Below, piece after piece: positions 34,701 to 45,193 of a stretch of 64,000 nucleotides of DNA. A program made the translations under genes and the position numbers. Below the pieces are notes generated by a model, which searched no databases, was not told the DNA's origin, and saw nothing but the letters and a program-made list of their open reading frames with translations. How positions within the stretch are numbered: the first letter of the stretch is position 1; every line of letters begins with the position of its first letter. Source of the DNA: Capitella teleta (lineage: Eukaryota > Annelida > Polychaeta > Capitellidae); assembly GCA_000328365.1 (NCBI GenBank), contig KB311801.1:33003-97002 (forward strand), given 5' to 3'.

Positions 34701-37700
34701 CAGGCGACCAAGGGCAATGAGATCCAGAGTGACATCGCCGTGGATACAATCAGCATCACCAGAGGAGCGTGTCCAGGTACTGTCTCCGTACAGCGCGAGA
34801 ATAATTATTCCAGCCGCATGTGTATTCATACAATCGTTATAAAAAATATTGTTATGTTTTGTGAATTCTACCACCTGGCAGCTGTGTACGTAGCTGGCAG
34901 CAGACAAATGGAATCGCAGATACATTGAGTCACATTCGAGAACTGTAGACATCAGCTGTGACCCAAACGTCTCGCTGTATATGTACATTATGATATGCGA
35001 TGTGGTATCAGCCATGTGTATGATATGCGTGTGATAACAGCCATGTGACGCCATTGCGCTGCTTGCTTGCAGAGTGTGTCTAACGCCTCGTGCTCTTCCT
35101 TTTGTTTCAATTTATTTACGCTCCTGATCTTTGACCTCCACGTGGCTTTCACCTTAATTGGCCTTTGACTTTTGAGCTTGCCTTCTTCCAGTCACAGTAT
35201 CACCAACAATTGAGACAACGACTCCGTCCGAAGTTATCATGACGACTGCTGAGGACGTGGATGAGGTCACGATTGTGACCGTCGAACCGGAAGGTGCTAT
35301 TAGCGATATGACGCCAAATGACCTGAACACGACCCCACCCCCACCCTCTTCCACTTCCTCCTCTAAGTCCACTCTTGACCCTGGTAGTATGGCGACCCTT
35401 GTGTACAAAATGTGCATTTTGTTTTGTATATACAAATTAGATGAACTAACACATCAGACGCAGCGCCTCAACATGATGGAGCGCAGTAACAAAATAACAC
35501 TGATTATTATTCTATTTTAGCACCAGATGTAATATGACGATCAGATTGAAGTAGCAAAAATATGCTGAAAATGGCAAATTATACAAATGATATGTGAGCA
35601 CCAAATGACATTATGATCAAGGGACTTTCCCACGTTACCTGATTAAAGATTCTATCGATTTTAGATTGATTACACTTTCCTCTGGTTGCAATGAAAAAAA
35701 AAAAAAAATTCCCAAACTGGCGCGTGCCATGCGGCCAATTTGGACTGCAATCGGTCTCTTTTTTGCATAATCCCTTTACATAACATTGCACTAACATTAG
35801 TCGATCACTGAGATCCAGAAATTGATGTCAAATTTAAAAAAATACCAAATCAGACAAAAATAGCTCATAGGTGTGGTAGCCACCTGGTGATTCCCCCCCC
35901 CCCTTCCCTTCCATTCTTCCTGTCGTCGCAACCTGTCCTCTGATCAAACAAATTTTCCCAAAAAAATTCCCCTTTTTTTCTTGTGCGAATAACATTTTTG
36001 CTGAGACAGCTGTTTATGTCATGCTTCGGTGTTTATTTAATTTTTTTGTTTTACGTTTGCAATGCATGCCGGTACAAATTTGTATAATTTCATGAAAATC
36101 AATTCTAGTCTTTAGTGAAAAATTATCGTGTCACCGCATCTGCGAGAGTTAATTGACCAATATGAAACCAAATTTGCATGCCCCGTTGCCTGGCAACAGT
36201 TTTATCACCTCATTAGCATAATAAATGCATTTTTTTGTTTCTTTTTTTGTTGTCACAGGCGAAAATACCGGGGGCGATGACGAACGTGCGTATATTTTTT
36301 AAGTTTCGTTTATTTGTTTCAATTTAATTTACATTGCTGGCGCTTTGCTTAATTCAAATAATAACCCGATCACGTGTAATAACACATCTTGTATCACACA
36401 GGTTCCCTGCCTTACTCCTGTTCGTTTGAAACGGATTTCTGTCAAATGAACCAACGAACAAACGACAATTTCGACTGGCTCCGTCTGTCTGGAGGAACGC
36501 CTACAGGGAACTCCGGACCCAACGGAGCTTCCCAGGGAACGTTCTACGCATACACAGAAATGAGCTCTCCACGAAACCAAGGCGACGTCGCCGTGTGAGT
36601 CAATCATTTCGACACTTTAATAACTGTCATTAACATGTTCTCGAAACAGTCTAGAGACGCCCAGTCTTTTGTACAGTGGAGATGTATGCATCTCGTTCGA
36701 CTACCATGTATACGGTAGCACCGTCGGCAACTTCTACGTCACATTGTCATCCAACCCTGAAATCAGACTTCTCGACATCAGCACTGATCTCGGCAACGAG
36801 TGGAAAAGTGCCAATATCATCGCTAACCTTCGAAGTGGAGACAGAGTAAGCACACATACATCAATGTACTGATCAATACATGTATCTAATTCAACTGTGC
36901 ATAGGTCGTCTTCACTGGTGTAACAGGATCAGATGTCTACGGCGATATCGCCATTGATAGTTTGAACATTGCCACTGGAACATGTGAAGGTAAGATCCGC
37001 GGAACTAAAAATAGATTATTTCTGATCAAATTTCCTAACATTACAGGGAGTGTAAAAGGTAAGTCGTGCTAACCTCAAGCTTAATCATCATCAACCCACC
37101 TGTGTGCGTTGCCAGTCACCCTGCCCTACGTGTGTTCATTTGAGAACGAAAACTTGTGTCAGATGACTCAGAGTGAAAATGACGATTTCGACTGGGAGAG
37201 ATCGAGTGGATCGACGGGAACGTCGCTGACTGGACCATCCGGGGCATCAGAGGGATCTTACTATATGTTCACAGAAATGAGCTCACCGCGCGTTCCCAAT
37301 GACAGAGCGACGTAAGTGTCAATGTCAACAGATGGCAACATGAATGAAATTAATTGGGTTTTTTTTTTTTTCTCAGACTCATCTCACCAGAACTTGGTTA
37401 CACTGGTGACATTTGCATCCGCTTTGACTACCATGCATTTGGTGTCGATTTCGGCGGGTTTTATGTTACATTGGAGTCGAGTCCAAACAATCGATTGCTG
37501 GATGTGACCACGGAACAAGGCGATCAGTGGATTCCTGCTTCGCTCAATGCGCGCATCAACGAGGGCGAGAAGGTTAAGTATTGAAAGCATCTCTTATTAA
37601 CTGACACCTGGGAGAATATTCTGAGCCTAAGTAAGGATTAACATGAAAGCCGATCCTAATAAGGCTATTATGGGGGTGGGGTGGGGTCTTTCCAGAAATA

Positions 37701-40700
37701 ATATATGCGTATAATAGCAGCCAAACTGTGTACTGCAACAAAAAAAACTGGAGAACTCATCATTAATCACAGCCATTAAGCCAATATATTACAGGGCCCA
37801 GCTGGCTTTCATCATCATAAGTGCCTAGCCTCTTCTGTTGGGTTTTGGTTTTCCCGATTACGCAACAGCATAATCGCAATTACATTGCATTACAAACAAG
37901 GAGATCACTTTGTTTAAATTTGAAAATCTAATCCAGCATCACAGTATTTCACCTCTTTTATTGCAGGTTCTGTTCACGGCCGTCCGAGGCAGTGATGTTC
38001 GTGGAGACGCTGCCATTGACAACCTGAACATCGAAACCGGAGCATGTGCAAGTCAGTATACCGTCGTCACAACTGCATGCTTACCTGTAATCTACTGTAC
38101 GATTAAAGCACGTACCGCGTGTACAACGACCACACTGTTCATCACTGCGAGCATGACTTAGTGTTTTTATTTTAACTTATGTTAGGCATTGGGTAATGTT
38201 TCATTTTATTAATTGTCCATTATTGCACCGAACGAACTTTACATATACTCCAATGTACCTAATTGTTTATTTTTACCCCTTTTTTCTATAGGCACACCAT
38301 CCCCAATTACAAGTTTGTGTTGTTTATATTCCTTATCAAAAATGCACCTGCGCAATTTCAATTTCCTGTCCAATTCTGACAACTTCCTGTCAATCCCGCC
38401 ACCAACAGTTGCTCACCCACGTGCTTGCATTTCTTGCAGAGACCTTACCCTACACGTGTTCCTTCGAAGATAATTTCTGTGACATGAGTCAGTCAGCAAC
38501 CAATGACTTTGACTGGACGAGACTTTCAGGTCAAACTCCGACCGGCGGTACTGGACCTACCGCCGCCTATGATGGAGAATTCTACGCCTACACCGAAATG
38601 AGTTCCCCACGACAAGAGAACGATGTTGCCAGGTCTGCGAATGAAGCATTCGGTCAAACCCTAAATTCGCAATACCTGGTTGTTTCTTTGTAGGCTTGAG
38701 ACTCCAGAATTGGACGCCGAGGGTGCGATTTGCGTCACCTTCCGGTACAGTGCCTACGGTAGCTCCCTCGGACGGCTGTACGTCACGCAATCATCGAACG
38801 TAAACAACGTCGGCCTTGACATTCGCGCTGATCAAGGCGAGCAATGGTTAACCGCAGACCTCAGCTTCAACATTGCAAGATTTGAAAAGGTGAGATTTCT
38901 ATATTCCACAAATATGACCGAATCGTGCAACTTTCCGGGCTATCAGCACATAGCTTATAAAATTATGTCTGCTACAACTGTTAATTGATGCTTCATCTGC
39001 AGATATACTTCACTGCAGTTCGTGGCAGCGATGTTTATGGTGATTTCGCCATTGACGATCTCGACATTGCGTCAGGATCATGTGGAGGTGAATGTTTGTT
39101 TTTATTTTAGTTAAAGTGTATTTGTTGCGTTCGTGTATTATGTCATGTTATGTCATGTTATGTCATGTTATGTGCACTCGATGTGAACCTGTCCTATGAC
39201 CTCCAGATACTGAGCCCACAGACCCACCCTCTACCGGAAGTTGGTATTCTTTGAATCTCACCCAACGACTTGTCTCTCAATTTCTCATTTCCTAGTTTTC
39301 TTCTTAATCGCTTGTTCAACTTACTGACTTTGTAGCCCTTAAAAATACTTCCAAGCTAGACCTATATCTTTCGAGACTTTTTTTATTCTATTTTAATTAA
39401 GCATGGTCAAGATTTATTCATTGCAAACTTTTTTCAAGTCTGCTTGCTTGTACTGTTCGCGTCAAGGGTTTGCTTATAATGTTTCTCCTAACAAAATTTC
39501 CAATGTTTGCAGCATTTGAAGTATAAATTTTAAAAACATTTTGCATGATATTTTAATCTAACAATCATATAATATTATAACTAATTTGGTGATGGGTGAA
39601 CTCAAGATAACTATAACAGAAAACACATTCAACTAGAAAAAGTGTTCAATGCAATCGATTAACCCATTAAAACAATAATTAATATAATTCTGCTATTCAC
39701 AGAAACACTGCCCTGGACCTGTGGCTTCGAGAGCAATTTCTGTGACATGGAGCAACTGTCAAACGACCAATTCGATTGGTCAAGAAACGAAGGTCTCACG
39801 GGTACCAGCGATACGGGACCAACTGCCGCATACCAGGGAACATGGTTCATGTACATCGAAGCCAGCAGTCCTCGACAAAATGGCGACGTGGCGGCGTGAG
39901 TCCTGAACTAAGTTTTGTTTTCGCGGTGCTGATGTGTGTCGTATTCCTCACAAAGCATCCAAACGCCTCAGTTTGCCGTTACCGGAAGCGTCTGCGTCCG
40001 TTTCGCTTACAATATGTATGGCGTCGGTATCAACCGATTTTACGTCGTCAATTCACGTGACTCGAGTAGACCGGTGTTCGACCAGACAGGCAACAAACAA
40101 GAGAGTTGGCTGACGGCTCAAATAGACATGGAGCTCACAAGTGGGGACAGAGTAAGCTTTGAGTGTTTGTGGGAATGATATTACATTAACAACACGTTTC
40201 ACAGCTTGTGTTCTATGGAATTCGTGGAAACTCAATCGAAGGAGATATCGCTGTGGATGACCTCAGGTTGACCTCTGGGCTCTGTTCAGGTAAAGATCGT
40301 GCAAATATTTTGTATTCACCACATCAGCTTTAAACCCCAAGCCCCGAAACCCTGCTTCTGGGTGTTGCATTATGATTATGAGTCATAATGTACTTACATC
40401 CCGATTTGATGTTTTGTTTTGTGTTGTGTACAGATAGCACTGGCCCCGATCCCACCGACGCTCCCGTCACGCAATGTAAGAAATTGACGACCTCTTAAAA
40501 GCCATTATGATTCCAACACTTGGCTCCACAGATGTGGTCACCCGCTGCGACATGGAGGGCGATGGCTCCTCACAGAACGACTGCCGCATCTCGCAAGACA
40601 ACACGGATGACTTCGACTGGAGCCGCGCCACTGGAAAGACCACCTCGGGAGCCCTCCACGACAGGCGCATCGCCAATGTTAAATACCCCATCACAGGACC

Positions 40701-43700
40701 ACAAAACGCCCGCAATGGCGAATATTACTTCTTCACGGAGGCCTCTGGCACCAGAGATGGGGACGTCGCTAGAATTATCTTCGACGGTGATCAATTCCGT
40801 CGCGGAGGAAACAACTGCCTGCGGTACGCTTTCACCATGAACGGGTATCACATTGGTACCCTCCGTGCCTATATGATGAAGAATGGGAACCGCGAGTACG
40901 CGTGGACCCTCACCGGGGACCAATCACCTGATTGGAAACAAGCGGCGGTGGATCTGAACATGAACAGCGTCTCACAGGTGAAATCAGATAATCATAACGC
41001 ACTTTCTGATACGTTATGATTCTGGTCACAGATTGGTTTGGAAGCCGTTATGATTGGCGATTTCAGTGGTGACATCGCCGTCGACGATGTGTCAATGTCA
41101 AGCGGTAGATGCGAGTGTGAGTGTTTAATATGATATTATTCATCTAAATATTTTATAATACATTATATAATACATTATCTTCTCTTTCTCTCTTTGTTTT
41201 GCATCTATGTAAATTTTTTTGTCTTTTTCGTTTCATCTCTGACAGCCATTCCCTCAGGTGAGTGTTTTTCCTTTGACGTATGTACTCTTTTAAGCTAAGA
41301 CGATTCCTTCAATATGCAATGATAAAGTTGCACTCAACATTCTCTGCTAATCTAATTTACTTAGAAGGGGATATCCCGACATATAAATATAAATTATATA
41401 CCGGGTGTGCTAAAAAAAAAATACTCCTTGGTGAATTGGGTCGGCATGTGTTCTAATTTTGTCTTTTTATACTTTTTTTCTGTGTTAGACGGAGGTAAGA
41501 TTTGTAGCATTCTTGATAGTGATTCATCTTTGCTTCATTCATAACATATCCAATTGACGGATCAGAAAAAGATCTTTGTTTTGATTGTCCTTCAGTTCCT
41601 AACCATTCATCTCTCATCGCAAATAACAACCTGGAAACAGATGAGAGGTGGCTTTTATGTGTGTTCTAACCAAGACGGTTAATGCTTTTAATGCTATAGT
41701 TTCGAATGCCACAAGTGTAAGCAAGTCCCTGTTGTAATTATTGATTATCAAGTCGACTGTTCATTCTACCGTGATACCTGTTAGTTGTTTTCGTGATCAC
41801 AACCATGATAGTGCATACCATTGCCTCAAATTATTTCCGGGTCAGGAACCCAATACCAGACATGTTTTTAGAACTTAATTGGAGGTGATTAGATTGATCA
41901 AAAGAGACGCGAAGACTACAAAAGGCTCTCCATATTGATCAACTCGTGAGGGTTTGGCTCTGATTGTCGTCAAGCTAAGTCTGTTTGGTTTCGATTGCCG
42001 ATACTGGCATGGATGGCCACGTGGGCATCCAAATGCTGCTCAATCGAATCCAGTCTGCTTGCCATTTCGATTCTCTATCAGGCCCCGTTGATCGAGAAGA
42101 GAGAGGAAAAAGTAATACCGAGAAAAATAAAGATCGCTCGAAAACTTAAAGGCGCAGTGAACTTGAATGCTGTTGTACTACGCACACACTGGCTTGAATT
42201 ATCGCCCCTTTGTTTTCATCACTTCAACCCGCGACTTCAAGCTCGGTGTAAATTTGTGTGTCTATTATTCCCACTGCGCCAAACACAGCTGGCGCCTTCT
42301 CCTAGCTATCATCACGTACTTGTAGCATTAGTGGGCTAAATAGTTTGGCGTAATTCACGTTTGTCGGCCGTTGGAATCACAGGCGCCGACCTGGAAAGCG
42401 TGAGGAATTATCTGATGTAGTTTGCTTGTTACAATCACTTAACACTCCTCATTCACGTAGAAAGGCATCTGTAGTTTGCCCTCTCTATTCCGGGGTTTCT
42501 CTCTTTCATTCCATCGCTTTTTTCTCTCTCCAAATGATCGCGGATTTGGACGAACGGTTAGGGGAGCTTCTTTGCTTGCACTCTAATCCTCTTAACACGT
42601 GTGCTAGCTGCTATCTTATTGGATTCATCCAAATTAAATACCGACTATAATCATATTGGCATAACCATGCTCACCTCAGGGCATACTGGTTTGTAACTAT
42701 GGAAACCGTAGTTTACATCTACAACAATAAACTTCAACATATTGATCAACATAATCATTATAATTGGAAGACGATAATCGTATTAAAAATATTCGCTTAT
42801 ACATAGAACTGTCCACAATTACATCTGACTTAATTCCATCAGAGTACTTGTGGCGTTGTCGCTTCGAGATGGACGATGGAGCCTCTTCGTTCTGCGGAAT
42901 GACCCAGAGTAGTGACGATTCATTCGACTGGTCAATGGGCAGTGGACCTACCCCTTCAGAAGAGACTGGACCAGACAGAGCATACGACGGTTCATACTAC
43001 ATCTTCATCGAAGCCAGCTCCCCGAGGAGAAGTGGGGATAGCGCCAAGTACGATACAACAGTCTCACATATTCTATTGACAACCGGTTTTCCTTCTAGAA
43101 TCTTCGTCCCAAATCTGGATAGATCCGGAGACATGTGCGTGGAATTCCGCTACAACATGTACGGCTTCCATATCGGCACATTGAGGCTGATCACAAGAAA
43201 TTCCTTCAACGATGAGACTACGGAATGGGAAATGATTGGCGAGCAGGGTAACCAATGGACCGAGCAGCGAGTGACGTTGACCGACGTCCAGAGAAGCGAT
43301 CTCGTAAGTTTTGTTTCGAAAATTTGGAATGTATGTGCAATTTGGAATATTACATTTTTGAAGGTACTTCATCTGTTCCATGTTAAAAAACAAAACTCTA
43401 AAATTTGCTAAAATGTATCGATTATTCCAAACAACTACCTGGTATGGATTGACTATGTTATTCTGCGCTCATTTATGCTAAGAAATCAAATAAAAAGTTT
43501 ATTTTGAATGAGGGAAGAACATTTAAATCCGAGTGATGTGTGATCGTGAAGAGAGCAAAATTAGATGAGCCCCTGAACGAGCATTAATTAATGTCATCTC
43601 TTGGATGGCGCTTCAATACAAATTCTGTGCTTTGTTTTGATTTTAGGAGATGAACATTAGTCAATGATTAGTGCTACAGTCACAACAATAACACTCTCAA

Positions 43701-44138
43701 ACAAAACAATTGTACGAGAGTTGCCTTATTTATGCGTTCAATGACGCTTATCCATGGTCAGGGGCCCTGTTTCCCGCCAAAAGTAGAAATACTACTTTAA
43801 TAATTGAGATAAATCGGCATAAATGTTGATGAAAATGGACTAGAAATGATAGGAATAGCAGCATGACATGTTAGACTAACCATACCAAGTATTTATTTCT
43901 CTTACCTTGTGTGATTTTTACACTGCGATCTGTCTTGTAACACTTTCACAGAAATGCGTAGCGCCATTGAAAAACATTGAGATCTTAAACATGGAGTAGA
44001 TAGACTACCTTTGGCCCACTCTGTATATTGATGTTGCTATTTTATGCGTTACAGATCGGTTTCGTGGGAATTCGTGCGGATGAGTACTCAGGGGATATCT
44101 CCTTAGACAACGTGCGTATCAGTTCAGGAAGCTGCTGA
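31710..44138 (+). CDS. Secreted protein with seven MAM domains, about 1272 residues
   Basis: Modelled coding exons: 31710-31770, 33739-33928, 34373-34586, 34692-34776, 35192-35383, 36259-36285, 36402-36594, 36650-36845, 36905-36989, 37047-37058, 37116-37311, 37377-37572, 37967-38051, 38292-38312, 38440-38632, 38694-38889, 39003-39087, 39207-39239, 39703-39895, 39956-40151, 40205-40289, 40434-40475, 40532-40977, 41032-41116, 41246-41257, 41489-41494, 42843-43047, 43099-43303, 44055-44138. They total 3819 nt with all phases agreeing. The product has a signal peptide (residues 1-20), then MAM domains at about 21-183, 257-414, 419-577, 585-742, 754-911, 926-1102 and 1109-1272. Linkers are Thr/Pro/Ser/Asp-rich. 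No transmembrane span or GPI-like tail is seen, so it should be secreted. MAM domains mediate adhesion and homodimer contacts in meprin, A5/neuropilin and receptor phosphatase mu. The very short linker exons are the least certain parts. Confidence 0.88.
32872..33030 (+). mobile_element. tRNA-derived SINE in intron 1 of the multi-MAM gene
   Basis: The A box TGGCCGAGTGG (32879-32889) and B box GGTTCGATGCC (32919-32929) are 29 bp apart, as in a Ser/Leu-type tRNA. The arms do not close into an acceptor stem, and the body continues as TTGTGTCCTTGGGCACTTAAC, a sequence typical of SINEs. The 3' boundary is uncertain. Confidence 0.75.
33739..34776 (+). CDS. MAM domain 1 (exons 33739-33928, 34373-34586, 34692-34776)
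   Basis: Begins LPWNCNFDDGLCGITQ and has the DW motif (NRDWMRL), YSGSVCVDFWYHMYG in the middle and DIAVDTISITRGAC at the end. All four canonical cysteines are present. Phases are 1, 2, 0, 1. The middle exon is 18 nt longer than in MAM 2-5, making this the most divergent of the three-exon cassettes next to MAM 7. Confidence 0.88.
35192..35383 (+). CDS. Mucin-like linker exon between MAM 1 and MAM 2
   Basis: A 192-nt phase 1-1 exon coding for a Thr/Ser/Pro/Asp-rich stretch (TIETTTPSEV, then TTPPPPSSTSSSKS). It is likely O-glycosylated and extended. The donor GTAGTA is acceptable; an earlier donor at GAAG/GTGCTA would give a shorter form that is also phase 1. Confidence 0.6.
36259..36285 (+). 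CDS. 27-nt linker exon before MAM 2
   Basis: Flanked by TTGTTGTCACAG and GTGCGT and in phase 1-1. It codes for ENTGGDDE plus the split end codons. It can be skipped without disturbing frame. Confidence 0.55.
36402..36989 (+). CDS. MAM domain 2 (exons 36402-36594, 36650-36845, 36905-36989)
   Basis: LPYSCSFETDFCQMNQ opens the domain, NFDWLRLSGGTPTG and YAYTEMSSPRNQGD follow, then YSGDVCISFDYHVYG and DIAIDSLNIATGTC. The two internal introns are only 55 and 59 nt. Confidence 0.93.
37047..37058 (+). CDS. 12-nt micro-exon between MAM 2 and MAM 3
   Basis: TTTCCTAACATTACAG precedes and GTAAGTCG follows the 12 bases GGAGTGTAAAAG. In phase 1 it adds Gly-Ser-Val-Lys with no stop. Both splice sites are near consensus. 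Confidence 0.5.
37116..38051 (+). CDS. MAM domain 3 (exons 37116-37311, 37377-37572, 37967-38051)
   Basis: LPYVCSFENENLCQMTQ, DFDWERSSGSTG, MFTEMSSPRVPND, YTGDICIRFDYHAFG and DAAIDNLNIETGAC. Exon lengths of 196, 196 and 85 nt nearly equal those of MAM 2, consistent with cassette duplication. Confidence 0.93.
38292..38312 (+). CDS. Possible 21-nt linker exon before MAM 4
   Basis: A strong acceptor (TTTTTTCTATAG) and in-frame TPSPIT, but the donor GTTTGT is weak. It may be rarely used or a chance match. The gene stays in frame without it. Confidence 0.3.
38440..39087 (+). CDS. MAM domain 4 (exons 38440-38632, 38694-38889, 39003-39087)
   Basis: LPYTCSFEDNFCDMSQ, DFDWTRLSGQTPTGG, YAYTEMSSPRQEND, AEGAICVTFRYSAYG and DFAIDDLDIASGSC. 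Lengths are 193, 196 and 85 nt, as in MAM 2 and MAM 5. Confidence 0.93.
39138..39173. repeat. 10-bp tandem repeat TTATGTCATG in a MAM-gene intron
   Basis: Nearly four perfect copies, 35 bp before the linker exon at 39207. Likely length-polymorphic. Confidence 0.9.
39207..39239 (+). CDS. 33-nt linker exon between MAM 4 and MAM 5
   Basis: Codes for TEPTDPPSTG plus split end codons, in phase 1-1, after the acceptor TATGACCTCCAG. The frame requires the donor GTTGGT, which is weaker than the nearby GTATTC that would end in the wrong phase. Confidence 0.45.
39703..40289 (+). CDS. MAM domain 5 (exons 39703-39895, 39956-40151, 40205-40289)
   Basis: LPWTCGFESNFCDMEQ, QFDWSRNEGLTG, MYIEASSPRQNGD, VTGSVCVRFAYNMYG and DIAVDDLRLTSGLC. 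Introns of 60 and 53 nt separate its exons. The acceptor before the middle exon (CCTCACAAAG) is atypical but is the one that preserves frame and the conserved sequence. Confidence 0.9.
40434..40475 (+). CDS. 42-nt linker exon between MAM 5 and MAM 6
   Basis: Phase 1-1, coding for STGPDPTDAPVTQ, with acceptor TTGTGTACAG and donor GTAAGA. Its composition resembles the other inter-domain linkers. Confidence 0.65.
40532..41116 (+). CDS. MAM domain 6 (exons 40532-40977, 41032-41116), fused first two exons
   Basis: VVTRCDMEGDGSSQNDCRISQ opens it and DFDWSRATGKT, YFFTEASGTRDGD and DIAVDDVSMSSGRC follow. The phase-2 intron that splits the other six MAM domains is missing, so 446 nt are read through. 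An insert of about ten residues (HDRRIANVKYPI) lies after the DW region. The domain is more GC-rich and more diverged than MAM 2-5. Confidence 0.9.
41246..41257 (+). CDS. 12-nt micro-exon after MAM 6
   Basis: CCATTCCCTCAG between TTCATCTCTGACAG and GTGAGT, phase 1-1, adding Ile-Pro-Ser and split codons. Because it ends in CCCTCAG/GTGAGT, it could also act as a zero-length recursive splice point rather than a retained exon. Confidence 0.45.
41395..41430. repeat. Possible mariner-type end in the intron before MAM 7
   Basis: TATACCGGGTGTGCTAAAAA resembles the ends of many mariner elements (TATACAGGGTGTCCCAAAA-like). No transposase or partner end is seen nearby. Confidence 0.25.
41489..41494 (+). 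CDS. 6-nt micro-exon candidate before MAM 7
   Basis: ACGGAG lies between a long pyrimidine tract with TTCTGTGTTAG and a consensus donor GTAAGA. In phase 1 it adds two residues (Asp-Gly-like) without disturbing frame. It is supported by splice signals only, so expression data would decide. Confidence 0.35.
42843..44138 (+). CDS. MAM domain 7 and stop (exons 42843-43047, 43099-43303, 44055-44138)
   Basis: EYLWRCRFEMDDG, FCGMTQSSDDSFDWS, YIFIEASSPRRSGD, RSGDMCVEFRYNMYG and DISLDNVRISSGSC, then TGA at 44136-44138 straight after the last conserved Cys. The first internal intron is 51 nt. No AATAAA is seen in the next 600 bases. Confidence 0.92.
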
Positions 44139-45155
44139 TGGGGACTTCGTTTAGAAGACTTGCTTCACTTTGCGTTTTCAGCACTGTGCACGCTTACAGT
44201 CAGTTGAACACCCCCCCCCCCCAGAAAAAAAAAAAAAAAAAAAAAAAAAATCACGATTTTTTTGTATAACTATTGCTCTTCCTTCCTTGAGACCATCGCG
44301 AATGTTAAAGAATGTTAACAGCATTTTTTATATTGACAATAATTATGACATCAGACACTTGTTAAAGTTATTTTGTACATACTTTTGATACAACAAAAAA
44401 GTTTAACGAATATTTCATTATTTTTATCGGTGATTGTTGTACCGATTAATCTGTGCGTTAATTTCTGATAACTTTTCTCCAATATACGCCTTGCTTCCGA
44501 CTTGTCATTTGTTAACGTTATAATGTTATTCTACAGTGTTAATCATGCTATTATTAAGTCTCTATTTGTTAAAGGTAGTTCTCTTTCCTGAAATTAGTCA
44601 ATTGTACTCTTTATCATTTGGGATGGGCGGATTTTTGGAATGGAAGCATCGGATGTTCGATTCCGATGTCCGCTCATCCCTATTTATTATATATATTACA
44701 TGTATACACCTCTTTTTCTACATGGCACTGATAGGTGTTGAGGCAGTAATTCACATTTTCTACCCAGATAATTATTAGTTTACCTGCTCTATATATTCAA
44801 CTTTGTATTCCTGTATAAGTAAAAAAGATAAATTAATGAACATCCCTATCAATATCATATCTAATTCGCCTTTCTTTAAATAGTTACCTGATTATAGGTT
44901 ATTTCGATGATAATTATTTTGCATTAATTCAGTGAGGAAATTGTGTCAATTAGAAAGTTAATTAACTCCATATACGCCATTCGTTCCAGATCATAATCAA
45001 ATACCCGTCATATTCGTACCATCATTGCATTATTGCCATTAACATTATAATTTATCTTCCCAAACATGTGTTTTGTCTTCTTTTTGTTCAATTAATGAAT
45101 TCAGTCCTTCGAAAAGATAATATGATGCGGCGAATTTGACACGTGACATTTGTTT
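44139..45155. other. 3' flank of the multi-MAM gene
   Basis: Contains a run of 12 C, then AG, then 26 A at 44211-44250. No canonical AATAAA was found, so the 3' end of the mRNA cannot be placed. Confidence 0.5.
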
Positions 45156-45193
45156 TCAAATTTGAATTTAAATGAATTTAAATTCAAATTTGA
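45156..45193. repeat. Perfect AT-rich palindrome, 18-bp arms
   Basis: TCAAATTTGAATTTAAAT, spacer GA, then its exact reverse complement. A looser mirror (CAATTTGAAATTTGAAATT) follows immediately. It can extrude as a cruciform. Confidence 0.95.
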
